Positions 19,440 through 28,075 of a stretch of DNA of 64,000 nucleotides are shown one piece after another. The DNA comes from Croceimicrobium sp965279135 (lineage in GTDB: Bacteria; Bacteroidota; Bacteroidia; Flavobacteriales; Schleiferiaceae). The notes under the pieces are model-generated. The model was not told the origin of the DNA. It made no database searches and was given only the letters and a program-made list of their open reading frames with translations. Every line of letters starts with the position of its first letter. Position 1 is the stretch's first letter. The stretch lies in the NCBI GenBank assembly GCA_965279135.1, contig OZ257133.1, forward strand, positions 3,100,001 through 3,164,000, written 5' to 3'. Position numbers and translations under genes: made by a program.

Positions 19440-21503
19440 ATGTCTGCACCTACCGAAAAAGCACCTGACCTTTCCCTAGATATTGCAAAAAAGGCATTTA
19501 GATTAATGAGTGCTGCTAAACAGATGGCAGAACTCTATGAAGCGAATAAGGCGGTTACCGCAAAATATGTACATGCGGCCTCCCGAGGTCATGAAGCAAT
19601 TCAGCTAGCACTGGGTCTTCAGTTAAAACCCTATGATTTTGTATCACCTTATTATAGGGATGATTCTATTCTGCTGGGTATTGGAATGCGCCCATACGAC
19701 TGCATGTTGCAATTGCTGGCAAAGCGGGATGATCCTTTTAGTGGCGGACGGACCTATTATTCACATCCCAGTTTGAATGAGGCCGATAAGCCTAAAATTC
19801 CTCATCAATCTTCGGCAACCGGAATGCAAGCTATTCCTACCGCTGGTGTGGCAATGGGGATCCAATATAGAGAGCAAATGGGCCTTGCACCGGAAGATGA
19901 GAAGGCGGTTGCCGTTTGTTCCATTGGTGATGCAGCAATGACCGAAGGCGAGGTATCTGAAGCTCTTCAAATGGCGGCCCTTAAGCAGTTTCCTCTTTTG
20001 TTTCTGGTTCAGGATAATGAATGGGACATTTCCGCTAATGCAGCAGAGACCCGGGCTCAGAATGCAGCTGAATTTGCTCAGGGATTTAAGGGGATCGAGG
20101 TTAGGAGCATAGACGGTAGTGATTTTGAAGAGTCTTACCGAACCATTAAAGAGGTGCTACAGATTATGCGTGATGAGCGTCGGCCCTTTTTAGTTCACGC
20201 TAAAGTTCCTCTGCTGGGCCATCATACTTCTGGAGTGCGAAAGGAATGGTATCGTGATGATTTAGATGAACACGCTCAAAGAGATCCCTGGCCTAAATTA
20301 AAAGCCTGGTTGGTCGAACAAGGAGTTGAGGAATCTGAGTTGGATCAGATATATGAGGAAGAGGGTAACCGTGTAGAGGCGGATTATCAAGAAGCTTTAA
20401 AACAAGAAGATCCCCGCCCAGAAGATCTGTTCAAACATGACTTTGCAGCGACAACAATCACCGAGGAGAAAGGGGAAAGAAGTCCTGCGGGGAAAGAGAA
20501 AACTGTAATGGTTGACGCCGCATTATTCGCAATTCAGGAGTTAATGCGTGAAAATAAAGAAGCCTTGCTCTACGGTCAGGATGTTGGAGGTCGCCTGGGA
20601 GGGGTGTTCCGTGAGGCAGCAACATTGGCTCAGAAGTTCGGTGATGAGCGGGTCTTTAATACGCCAATACAGGAGGCCTTCATAATCGGATCAACCGTTG
20701 GGATGAGCGCGGTTGGCCTTAAACCCTTTGTAGAGGTTCAGTTTGCCGACTATATCTGGCCGGGATTAAATCAATTATTTACGGAAGTCAGCCGCAGTAA
20801 CTATTTGTCTAATGGAAAGTGGCCAGTTGGCGCGGTAATAAGGGTTCCGATTGGAGCTTATGGAAGTGGAGGTCCTTACCATAGCAGTTCCGTTGAAAGT
20901 GTGCTCACTAATATTAGAGGAATTAAAATTGCTTACCCGAGTACCGGAGCGGATCTTAAGGGCTTAATGAAAGCGGCATATTACGACCCTAATCCAGTTG
21001 TGATGCTTGAGCATAAAGGCTTGTATTGGAGTAAGATTAAGGGGACAGAAGACGCGATGACTATTGAGCCATCAGAAGACTATGTAATCCCATTTGGGAA
21101 AGCAAGAATAGCCTATGAAGCTAAGGAGTCCGATCAGAGTCTTCTGGTGATAACCTATGGAATGGGGGTTTATTGGGCCAAACAGGCTCGCTCTAAGATG
21201 GAGGAGCGTGTTGAGGTGCTGGATTTAAGAACTCTTTATCCTTTGGACGAGGAACTTATTCTGGAACGAGTAAAGAAACATGGTAAGGTGCTTATTGTGA
21301 CGGAAGAGCCGTCTAGAAATGGTTTTTCCCAGGGTCTTGCCGGATGGATACAACAGGAGGCATTTGAATACCTTGACGCACCTATTATGGTAATAGGTTC
21401 GGAGAATATGCCCGCTATTCCCTTGAATAGCACCCTAGAGGAAACCATGATTCCGAATGCCGAAAAGGTTTTAGAAAAGATAAAAGCATTAGATCAGTAT
21501 TAA
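19440..21503 (+). CDS. Fused 2-oxoacid dehydrogenase E1 (alpha + beta), branched-chain type
   Basis: 687 residues. The alpha half (1 to ~330) binds thiamine diphosphate, with GDAAMTEGEVSEALQMAAL and downstream QDNEWDIS taking the GDG...NN positions. A short charged linker leads to the beta half (~355-687), with KTVMVDAALFAIQELM, YGQDVGGRLGGVFR and EAFIIGSTVGMSAVG. It decarboxylates 2-oxo acids, most likely branched-chain, and passes the acyl group to an E2 lipoamide protein that is not encoded here. The alpha-beta fusion is normal for Bacteroidota. A strong terminator follows. Confidence 0.92.
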   Translation: MSAPTEKAPDLSLDIAKKAFRLMSAAKQMAELYEANKAVTAKYVHAASRGHEAIQLALGLQLKPYDFVSPYYRDDSILLGIGMRPYDCMLQLLAKRDDPFSGGRTYYSHPSLNEADKPKIPHQSSATGMQAIPTAGVAMGIQYREQMGLAPEDEKAVAVCSIGDAAMTEGEVSEALQMAALKQFPLLFLVQDNEWDISANAAETRAQNAAEFAQGFKGIEVRSIDGSDFEESYRTIKEVLQIMRDERRPFLVHAKVPLLGHHTSGVRKEWYRDDLDEHAQRDPWPKLKAWLVEQGVEESELDQIYEEEGNRVEADYQEALKQEDPRPEDLFKHDFAATTITEEKGERSPAGKEKTVMVDAALFAIQELMRENKEALLYGQDVGGRLGGVFREAATLAQKFGDERVFNTPIQEAFIIGSTVGMSAVGLKPFVEVQFADYIWPGLNQLFTEVSRSNYLSNGKWPVGAVIRVPIGAYGSGGPYHSSSVESVLTNIRGIKIAYPSTGADLKGLMKAAYYDPNPVVMLEHKGLYWSKIKGTEDAMTIEPSEDYVIPFGKARIAYEAKESDQSLLVITYGMGVYWAKQARSKMEERVEVLDLRTLYPLDEELILERVKKHGKVLIVTEEPSRNGFSQGLAGWIQQEAFEYLDAPIMVIGSENMPAIPLNSTLEETMIPNAEKVLEKIKALDQY

Positions 21504-21524
21504 TTGTCGTAAACAGCTTAAAAG

Positions 21525-21550
21525 AAAAGGGTGCCTACTGGCACCCTTTT
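21525..21550 (+). terminator. Intrinsic terminator after the E1 fusion gene
   Basis: An 11-bp perfect stem (AAAAGGGTGCC / GGCACCCTTTT) with a 4-base loop, continuing into a T-rich stretch, 21 bases after the stop codon. Confidence 0.88.
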
Positions 21551-21572
21551 CTTTATTATGTCGAATCGCGGT

Positions 21573-21734
21573 CTAACTCGCAACTGATTTTATTTCCTTG
21601 AGGTGAAATTCGTAATTGAATTCTTTAAAAAGCACCTTTCGATTAGCGGTTATTTTTAACCTGCGAGAGCGATTATTAATCAGTCGATTTTGTTGATTAC
21701 CGTTTTGAGTTATTAAACGACTTATTCCTTCCAT
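21573..21734 (-). CDS. Candidate 53-aa basic protein, unrecognised
   Basis: A minus-strand ORF reading MEGISRLITQNGNQQNRLIN, then a basic stretch (NNRSRRLKITANRKVLFKEF) and ending in EFHLKEIKSVAS. It fills a region otherwise without genes. A promoter-like pair is present upstream on the same strand (21756-21786). The protein is rich in Arg, Asn and Lys and has no membrane segment or signal. I do not recognise it. It is too short to rule out chance; the promoter is the main support. Confidence 0.4.
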   Translation of the reverse strand: MEGISRLITQNGNQQNRLINNRSRRLKITANRKVLFKEFNYEFHLKEIKSVAS

Positions 21735-21755
21735 AGTGCCCCGTTTACTTCCAGC

Positions 21756-21786
21756 CGAATATAGAAATACGCATTTAAAAACGCAA
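21756..21786 (-). promoter_or_regulatory. Putative promoter of the 53-aa ORF
   Basis: On the minus strand TTG (21784-21786) and TATATTCG (21756-21763, 7 of 8 to TAnnTTTG) are separated by 20 bases, the spacing expected for Bacteroidota -33/-7 elements. The ORF start codon is 21 bases downstream. Confidence 0.4.
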
Positions 21787-21885
21787 GCATAAAGGCTTAT
21801 TTGTCAGCGAATTGAGCTTAAAACCATTCTTTTCAAGTTTTTTAAACCCCAGACTTATTAACAGTTTATCAACAGGGGCGGGGCT

Positions 21886-22353
21886 TTACTGGCAATGCCG
21901 GTGGGCACCACAGCTTGCTGCCCAGGAATTTGGTTTACCTGCTCCCTGGAAACCTAATGATTGAATCAGACCAATAGAAGCGTCATAAAGTTGGTGAGAT
22001 CGGTATTTCGGGTTGCTATTAATATCGACGTGAACCGTGATATCCGTTAAATCACGCAACTCCTCAGCAATAGCAACTGCTTTTTCTACTTCTGCCCAAA
22101 GCCGACTGAATTTATCCGGAGGTGTATTCTGAACTTCATTTTTATAGATTTCACTTACTCCTCTTCCAATATCCCACATGCAGATGGCAGTACAGAATTT
22201 GGTTTGATCGCCACGTACCTTCGAATCGCATCCCACAAAAACCCGCCCTTGGGGATGTTCTTTCAACCAGCGAGCAACATATTCACGCGGATCGTCAATT
22301 TCACCTTCATGGTGGGAACGAAATACTGGTTTTGGAATACTCCGGTTCTTCAT
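21886..22353 (-). CDS. YkuK family RNase H-like protein (DUF458)
   Basis: 155 residues. The signature FVGCDSKVRGDQTKFCTAICM (about 39-59) holds the first acidic residue of an RNase H-like fold. HVDINSN (about 108-114) supplies the second acidic strand, and an SIGLIQSLGFQGAGKPNSWAA tail follows. YkuK proteins are RNase H-like by fold but their activity is not established. Length fits the family (150-170). The gene is monocistronic, and its flanks hold no obvious partner. Confidence 0.85.
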   Translation of the reverse strand: MKNRSIPKPVFRSHHEGEIDDPREYVARWLKEHPQGRVFVGCDSKVRGDQTKFCTAICMWDIGRGVSEIYKNEVQNTPPDKFSRLWAEVEKAVAIAEELRDLTDITVHVDINSNPKYRSHQLYDASIGLIQSLGFQGAGKPNSWAASCGAHRHCQ

Positions 22354-22405
22354 TTTGAACTAGGAAATTAGAGAATTTCCATAGAACCGATTTTACCGAT
22401 AGGTT

Positions 22406-22440
22406 AAAAAAGAGAAAGGGAGACTTTGCAGTCTCCCCTT
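22406..22440 (-). terminator. Intrinsic terminator downstream of the M28 peptidase gene
   Basis: Read on the minus strand, AAGGGGAGACT pairs with AGTCTCCCTT around a 4-base loop, and is followed by TTCTCTTTTTT. It lies 135 bases past the stop codon of the peptidase at 22576, leaving an unusually long 3' untranslated region. Confidence 0.8.
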
Positions 22441-22459
22441 GTTTCAAACTAAATCAAAA

Positions 22460-22480
22460 CAATTAACCAAACCTTAACCT
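22460..22480 (-). repeat. 21-bp element shared with 43348-43368, in a 3' untranslated region
   Basis: On the minus strand the bases (GGTTAAGGTTTGGTTAATTG preceded by A) are identical over 21 positions to the plus strand at 43348-43368. Both copies lie between a stop codon and an intrinsic terminator, in the same orientation relative to transcription. Confidence 0.7.
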
Positions 22481-22575
22481 GACAAAATAACTAGGAGCTA
22501 CAGCAAAGGTTCATGGCTGTTTTGAAAAAAGTCAAGTTTTTTTACAAGTTGCTGATTTACAGGTTAAAAAATTTA

Positions 22576-23943
22576 TCATTGACCGCAATTAACACAAACA
22601 TTATCCCGATCCAAGAGCCATACTAATGAGGCTATCGTCGCTGATCCCAGTGTAAATTCCCGGGCATTAACGGAGTTAATATTGTCCAGCTCAGAATGGT
22701 GGACTTCAAAATAGCGATGATTATCCGGGCGTAATCCGATTAAAACTACATCATCCGATTTCAATTGATTGATATCCGCGCCGGATCCGCCTTTCGAAAA
22801 CTGATAAACACCATAAGGTTCAAATAGTGAACGGTAGGATTTTATCTGATCTACCTTTGCTTCAATAGCATCAATGCTTAAGCCCTTTGGAGTAAAGCCA
22901 CCACCATCGCTTTCAATTGCAATTACGTGTCTTTCCTTTTCATTGGCTTTTGCATTTCGCGCATACACTCTTGCACCATTTAAACCAAATTCCTCATTCA
23001 TATACCAAACCAACCGAAGGGTGCGCTTGTGTGGAATTTTAAGGGCTTTGAACAAGTAGAGCGTTTCCAGGGCGTGCATGGCTCCCGCCCCATCATCATG
23101 GGCTCCGGTTCCCAGCTCCCAGGAATCAATATGTCCTGAGACCACAATTATTTCTTCCGGCTTGGTGCTTCCTTTTAAATCGGCAATCAAATTATAAGAG
23201 TATACGGAATCTTGCCATTCGCAAGCCATTTTCAGCTTAACCTGTAGTTCGGGATCTGCTTTGAGGCTTTTGCTAAGAAGTTCAGCATCGAAGGTGCTTA
23301 AAGCAGCTGCAGGAATCTTCTTAATGTCCTTTGCATAAGCCATACTGCCGGTATGCGGATATTTATTGATGCTACTGCTAAGAGATCTGATTACTACACC
23401 TACCGCTCCTTTCTTTGAGGCTTCCATTGCTCCGGCCCATCTTTGCTTTACCGATGAGCCATAGGCATATCCAGTACTAATAAAGGTGGGGTCCATCGGG
23501 ATATTGAAGAAAGCAATCTTTCCATCGAGCTTAAGACTATCTAGAGCCTCAAAGGATGGTATTTCGACAACTTCAGCTTTTAGTCCGCCCGGAGGGGTTG
23601 CAATCGAACCTCCCAAAGCGGTAACCGCCATTTCTTGTTGATCAATTCCCTGCACTATCCAGGCCCTTTCTTGAGGGCCGCGGACCCAACGTGGAACCTT
23701 TACGGCCTGCAATCGTGTTTCAAACCCAAGAGAGTCCATTTTCTGCTTGAAGTGCAAAATGGAGGAAGTGGCTTGCTCACTGCCGGCAAAGCGAGGCCCC
23801 ATACCGCATAACTCTTTGAGCCATTCGTAACCTTGTTGCTGTCCGAGTGCATAAGAGTAAATTTCTCGGAATCGTTCACTTTCGGTTTGCGCCTGCAAGG
23901 CTACACAAACAACTAATAGCAGAGATAGAACTTTAAATTTCAT
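22576..23943 (-). CDS. Secreted M28 family metallopeptidase with PA domain
   Basis: 455 residues with a signal peptide (MKFKVLSLLLVVCVALQAQ). A protease-associated insert spans about residues 105-245. The di-zinc peptidase core shows His271 in GHIDSW, Asp284 in HDDGAG, the catalytic Glu pair 317/318 in YMNEEFG, an Asp in IESDGGG, and a late His in VHHSELDNI; these are the full M28 ligand set. The arrangement resembles carboxypeptidase Q-type exopeptidases. The start codon overlaps the stop of the upstream DUF819 gene by one base (TAATG), so the two are coupled; peptide uptake linked to extracellular peptide hydrolysis is inference. Confidence 0.92.
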   Translation of the reverse strand: MKFKVLSLLLVVCVALQAQTESERFREIYSYALGQQQGYEWLKELCGMGPRFAGSEQATSSILHFKQKMDSLGFETRLQAVKVPRWVRGPQERAWIVQGIDQQEMAVTALGGSIATPPGGLKAEVVEIPSFEALDSLKLDGKIAFFNIPMDPTFISTGYAYGSSVKQRWAGAMEASKKGAVGVVIRSLSSSINKYPHTGSMAYAKDIKKIPAAALSTFDAELLSKSLKADPELQVKLKMACEWQDSVYSYNLIADLKGSTKPEEIIVVSGHIDSWELGTGAHDDGAGAMHALETLYLFKALKIPHKRTLRLVWYMNEEFGLNGARVYARNAKANEKERHVIAIESDGGGFTPKGLSIDAIEAKVDQIKSYRSLFEPYGVYQFSKGGSGADINQLKSDDVVLIGLRPDNHRYFEVHHSELDNINSVNAREFTLGSATIASLVWLLDRDNVCVNCGQ

Positions 23944-25346
23944 TAGGCAGCAGCGATTTGCATGAGTATACCACAGAGATAGGCGCCGTAAGTTCCAAAA
24001 GCATAGCCCAGTACCGCCAGGAGCACGCCTACCGGTGCTAAAGAGGGATGGAAAGCTGCGGCCACCACTGGGGCTGATGCCGCTCCTCCAATATTGGCCT
24101 TCGACCCTACGGCTAGGAAGAAATAAGGGGCACGGATCAGCTTACCAACTATGAAAAGCAATCCGACGTGGATGATCATCCAAACCAGGCCGACTAGGAA
24201 AAGACCGGGGTTTTCGAAAATCCCCATGATATTCATTTTCATACCTATGGTTACTACCAGGATATAGATAAAAACCGATCCCATTTTAGATGCGCCTGCT
24301 CCTTCATAATTTCTGAGTTTGGTAAAGGACATTAGAATTCCGGCCGTTGTTGCGATAACGATCAGCCAAAAGAAGCCACTTCCCAGACTAAAGGTTTCTG
24401 CCAAGTAAGGTGCAGATTTTGAAATAGCCGGAGCAATGATGTCTGAAAGTAAATGGGCAAGTCCGGTAACCCCGAAAGCAATACCTAAAATTACAAAAAG
24501 GTCAATAGTTGAAGCGATACGCGCAATGCGGGATGAAAATTCTTGCATGTGATCCTTAAGTGCAGTAACGGCTGAAGCGTCAGCTTTAAAAAATTTGTCA
24601 ATGCTATCTGCTTTACCAACTCCTAAAAGGAGGAAGAACATCCAAATCTCGGCGACAATAACATCTACCGTGATCATCACCGAATAAATCTTACCTGAAA
24701 TCTGACCATTTTCGCCGAAAATCTCATACATCGCAGCCTGGTTGGCACCACCACCAATCCAGCTTCCTGCGATGGTAGTCATCCCCCGCCAAATTTCTTC
24801 GGTTCCAGCGCCTATAACATCTGGAGCAATGGCACTAAAAAGTAAGATGGCCAAAGGTCCCCCAATGATTACCCCAATAGTACCCGTACCAAACATAATA
24901 AGGGCTTTAGGCCCAAGGCGAAAAACCTCTTTAAGGTCAATACTCAGGGTGAGCAATATTAAACTTGCGGGAAGCAGATAGCGTGAGGCCATGAAATAAA
25001 GTCGAGACTCACCCATAAACGGCTCTAATAGATGAGGATCAATTTCATTATCGATCACCCATTTTTTAAAAGAATTAAAGGAGTCTAAGCCTTCCACCGC
25101 ATAGCCCTCTGATTTAAGAAAAGCTAAGGCTGCATCAACATCTATCCAATGTGGTGAGATAATCCCCAGGGTGCTGAATACGGAAGGTAAAAAGTAACAG
25201 AGCAGCAGGGTGGGAATAACCGCATAGAACTTTTTAAATGCAGGCATTTCGCTACTGCGAAAGATGAATAGCAGTAGGGCCATCAGAATGCCGAAAACCA
25301 CGGCATCATTGGTGATCCAGGGAACGTCCGATACAACTTCTTCCAT
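23943..25346 (-). CDS. DUF819 family multi-spanning membrane protein
   Basis: 467 residues and about 11-12 hydrophobic segments. Characteristic stretches are GTGTIGVIIGGPLAILLF, AGSWIGGGANQAAM and AVGSKANIGGAASAPVVAAAF, the last two being glycine-rich inverted elements typical of DUF819 (YjcL-like) proteins. The two-fold repeat of GG-x-N/A motifs suggests a transporter with internal symmetry, but no substrate is known. It is the first gene of a two-gene operon with the M28 peptidase and has a TAnnTTTG element 22 bases upstream. Confidence 0.88.
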   Translation of the reverse strand: MEEVVSDVPWITNDAVVFGILMALLLFIFRSSEMPAFKKFYAVIPTLLLCYFLPSVFSTLGIISPHWIDVDAALAFLKSEGYAVEGLDSFNSFKKWVIDNEIDPHLLEPFMGESRLYFMASRYLLPASLILLTLSIDLKEVFRLGPKALIMFGTGTIGVIIGGPLAILLFSAIAPDVIGAGTEEIWRGMTTIAGSWIGGGANQAAMYEIFGENGQISGKIYSVMITVDVIVAEIWMFFLLLGVGKADSIDKFFKADASAVTALKDHMQEFSSRIARIASTIDLFVILGIAFGVTGLAHLLSDIIAPAISKSAPYLAETFSLGSGFFWLIVIATTAGILMSFTKLRNYEGAGASKMGSVFIYILVVTIGMKMNIMGIFENPGLFLVGLVWMIIHVGLLFIVGKLIRAPYFFLAVGSKANIGGAASAPVVAAAFHPSLAPVGVLLAVLGYAFGTYGAYLCGILMQIAAA

Positions 25347-25367
25347 GTGGTGTTTTTCTTAGAGGCC

Positions 25368-25375
25368 CAAATGTA
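25368..25375 (-). promoter_or_regulatory. -7 promoter element of the DUF819-M28 operon
   Basis: Minus-strand TACATTTG, a full TAnnTTTG match, ends 21 bases before the ATG of the DUF819 gene. Confidence 0.55.
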
Positions 25376-25414
25376 AGGAATGCCTTATTTCTTATTCTGG
25401 GCTGCCTGCTTTCC

Positions 25415-27907
25415 TTATTTGGAGTTTTTTTCGTTGTTGTTTTTTAGAGCCTTTTTGGGGCTAACTTCTTTCTGAGACTCTCTATTGGCAGCGTTATTTA
25501 ATTCGCGGGTCTTTGATGAGGCCTCATTGGATCTATTCTTCGAGTTTCCACCTTTTCGCTTTTGCCTTGATGGACCTCCTTTTGACGCGTCTGGTATTAT
25601 TTCGGCTTGTTTTGCTTTAGACTGCTTTGCCCCGGACTGCTTTGTCCCGGATTGCTTTGCTTCGGTCTGCTTTGCTTCAGACTGCTTCGCTTCAGACTGC
25701 TTCGCTTGAGTCTGCTTCGCTTGGGTCTGCTTCGCTTGGGTCTGCTTGGCTTTTTTGGGGTCAAAATTCTTCTTGCGCCTCTTCGCTTTGGGTTTGTCTC
25801 CCAAATCAGCAGAAGCCTTAACGAACTTATTCCGATCCATTAAGGCCGTCATATTTCCCCCTAAAGCAATGAGATATTTATCCCCCTTTCGTTCCATGAG
25901 GGTTCCTCGAATTCCGCTTTCTACAATCTTTATTTCCGACCCGATTTGCAGCTCCTCTTTTAAGAACTTATCCAGGTCTCTATGGTGTTTTCTAAGATTC
26001 TGCTTATGCTGGGTTTTCTCCTCCTTTTGTACTTCTCCCGAACGTTGGTTAAGCATGGCGATAAACCTTGCTACGACCGCCTTTTTATCCTTTTGGGTGT
26101 TCTGGTCCATCCAGCTATCGATTAACTTCTGGAAGCGTTGCCCCCAATACATCAGGCGATCTTGTTCCTCGTTAATCTTGCTTTGTTTTTGAACCTTTTC
26201 CTCCAGTTTAGCGATGCGGTCTTCCTGCACCTTCTCGAGCTTACGCAGTTTTAACAATTCGCTTTCCTGCTTTTGCCGGACCTCTTCAATGGCCACCTTA
26301 TCCTGTTGGATCTGAACCAGCAGTTTATCTACTTCCAGAGTGTTTTGCTTTACTCTCCCACGGGCATCATCTATTAAGTGCGCTGGGATACCACTTCTCT
26401 GGGCTACTTCAAAGGTGTAGGAGCTTCCGGGTTGGCCAATTTGCAGCTCGTACATTGGATCGAAAGTTCTTTGATCAAACAGCATGGCACCGTTTACCAC
26501 TCCTGGAGTCTCTGCTGCTAAGGCTTTAATGGCATTGAAGTGCGTAGTCATGATGCCGAAAGCACCATAGGCATTCAGCCGATCGAGAAAGACTTGTGCC
26601 AAAGCAGAACCCAGCTCGGGATCTGATCCGGAGCCAAACTCATCAATCAGCAATAAGGTTTGAGAATCGGTGTAAGTAAGAAAATGCTCCATCTTTTGAA
26701 GCTTGGAACTGTAAGTGCTTAGTTCATTCTCAATACTCTGAGCATCACCAATATCTCCAAACAGCTGTTCAAAAAGACAGAATTTACTTTCTGGATGTAC
26801 AGGGACCGCCAAACCGCTTTGAAGCATAATTTGTAGCAATCCAACTGTTTTTAAGGAAAGAGATTTCCCACCGGCATTGGGTCCACTTATCAATAGTATT
26901 CTCTGTTCCTGGTCTAAAAAGAGATTTAATGGAATAGTGGTTTTATCCTTTTCCTTATTAAAATGACGAAGCACCGGATTAAAAGCGTCTTTTAAGAAAA
27001 GTTGTTTTTGATTAACAATTTCAGGGTAGCAGGCGTCTTGCGAAAGGGCAAAGTAGGCTTTGGCTCTGCTTAGATCGAGCCAAACCAGAAGCCCTCCAAT
27101 GTTTACTAGATGTTCGTAGAATGGGGCTAAATCGGTACTAAGTTGCCGAAGAATTCGCTTTATCTCTTCCTTTTCTTCATCGAGTAACTCAGCGATATCA
27201 TTGTTAATTTCAACTGTTTCACCAGGTTCTATAAAAGCAATACTATGTCTATTTGAACTCCCATGCAGAATTCCTTGAATCTGATTTTTATAGGCGGCAG
27301 AAATGGCAAGGACCCTGCGCGATTCAGAAACGCTTTCATCAAAGTCGGCTATATATCCCTTGTCCCGATACCTTTTTAGCATGCGGTTGAAAATTCGATC
27401 TGCCGCCGCGCGTTTCCGAGTAAGCTCTCTGCGAATTCTACTAAGGTCTGGAGAAGCTGATGAACGCACCTGTGCCCTTTCATCCAGAACTTTGTCAATT
27501 GCTTCAACAATATACTTTTCCGGGAGGTAAACTTCCAGACCATTCCAGATAGCCTCAAGACGATCTTTTTTGTTTTCAACAAAGCGATAGATGTGCTGAT
27601 AATTCAAGCAAAGGGTGCGGATATCCGCAAATTGCTCCTCCATAAGAGCGTGGCCGCGCACCTTTAACTTGGAAATAAATGGGGAAGTATCGGGGTGTTC
27701 TGCATTAGGAAATTGCTCCTCACTTAGCAATAGTGCCAGGATTTGATCGCTTTCCCGAATCTTTTGGAGTAGTGCGCTTCTATCTTCGTCAGGCTTTAAG
27801 TCTAAAGCTAAAGACTTGGCTTTTTTGCTCGAGCAATATTTAGCCAGTTCGCGCTGAATAAAAGAAAAATCCAAGGCCTGAGCCAAGTCTGGAGGGTAGA
27901 GTTGCAA
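25415..27907 (-). CDS. MutS2-family ATPase lacking the Smr domain, with a Lys/Gln repeat tail
   Basis: 830 residues from a TTG codon; a stop lies just upstream in frame and no ATG fits. The N-terminal clamp/lever region (1-310) leads to the ABC-type ATPase with Walker A SGPNAGGKS (~345), LLIDEFGSGSDPELGSALA (Walker B) and TTHFNAIKALA. A coiled coil (about 515-640) and a small KOW-like segment (SEIKIVESGIRGTLMERKGDKYLIALGG) follow. Canonical MutS2 ends in an Smr nuclease domain; here that is absent, and residues after ~715 are a basic low-complexity tail with ten AKQ-x-x pentapeptides. Roles known for the family are ribosome rescue and recombination control; nuclease activity is not expected here. 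Confidence 0.88.
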   Translation of the reverse strand: MQLYPPDLAQALDFSFIQRELAKYCSSKKAKSLALDLKPDEDRSALLQKIRESDQILALLLSEEQFPNAEHPDTSPFISKLKVRGHALMEEQFADIRTLCLNYQHIYRFVENKKDRLEAIWNGLEVYLPEKYIVEAIDKVLDERAQVRSSASPDLSRIRRELTRKRAAADRIFNRMLKRYRDKGYIADFDESVSESRRVLAISAAYKNQIQGILHGSSNRHSIAFIEPGETVEINNDIAELLDEEKEEIKRILRQLSTDLAPFYEHLVNIGGLLVWLDLSRAKAYFALSQDACYPEIVNQKQLFLKDAFNPVLRHFNKEKDKTTIPLNLFLDQEQRILLISGPNAGGKSLSLKTVGLLQIMLQSGLAVPVHPESKFCLFEQLFGDIGDAQSIENELSTYSSKLQKMEHFLTYTDSQTLLLIDEFGSGSDPELGSALAQVFLDRLNAYGAFGIMTTHFNAIKALAAETPGVVNGAMLFDQRTFDPMYELQIGQPGSSYTFEVAQRSGIPAHLIDDARGRVKQNTLEVDKLLVQIQQDKVAIEEVRQKQESELLKLRKLEKVQEDRIAKLEEKVQKQSKINEEQDRLMYWGQRFQKLIDSWMDQNTQKDKKAVVARFIAMLNQRSGEVQKEEKTQHKQNLRKHHRDLDKFLKEELQIGSEIKIVESGIRGTLMERKGDKYLIALGGNMTALMDRNKFVKASADLGDKPKAKRRKKNFDPKKAKQTQAKQTQAKQTQAKQSEAKQSEAKQTEAKQSGTKQSGAKQSKAKQAEIIPDASKGGPSRQKRKGGNSKNRSNEASSKTRELNNAANRESQKEVSPKKALKNNNEKNSK
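25601..25750 (-). repeat. 15-bp tandem repeat, ten units, inside the MutS2-like gene
   Basis: Ten imperfect 15-base units encode AKQTQ x3, AKQSE x2, AKQTE, AKQSG, TKQSG, AKQSK and AKQAE. The three units at the 5' end of the gene-sense repeat are nearly identical, which suggests recent expansion by slippage. The reading frame is kept because the unit is a multiple of three. Confidence 0.92.
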
Positions 27908-28075
27908 GGAATACTTTTTGGCAAATTAAAGACAGATCAAACTATTAATTGTTTGATAATCACAATTTCGTTGATCGAGGAATTTTGTGCTTTCAGGGGG
28001 AAGGAATAGACTTTGACCGAATAATAAGGTTAAGAGAATGGGAGCTTTTTAGTTTTAGGGTAAAGACAAAACCCT

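Noticed and set aside
25601..25750. Short regularly spaced repeats that could suggest a CRISPR array
   Set aside because: The 15-bp units are contiguous without spacers, keep the reading frame of the MutS2-like gene and encode AKQ-x-x repeats.
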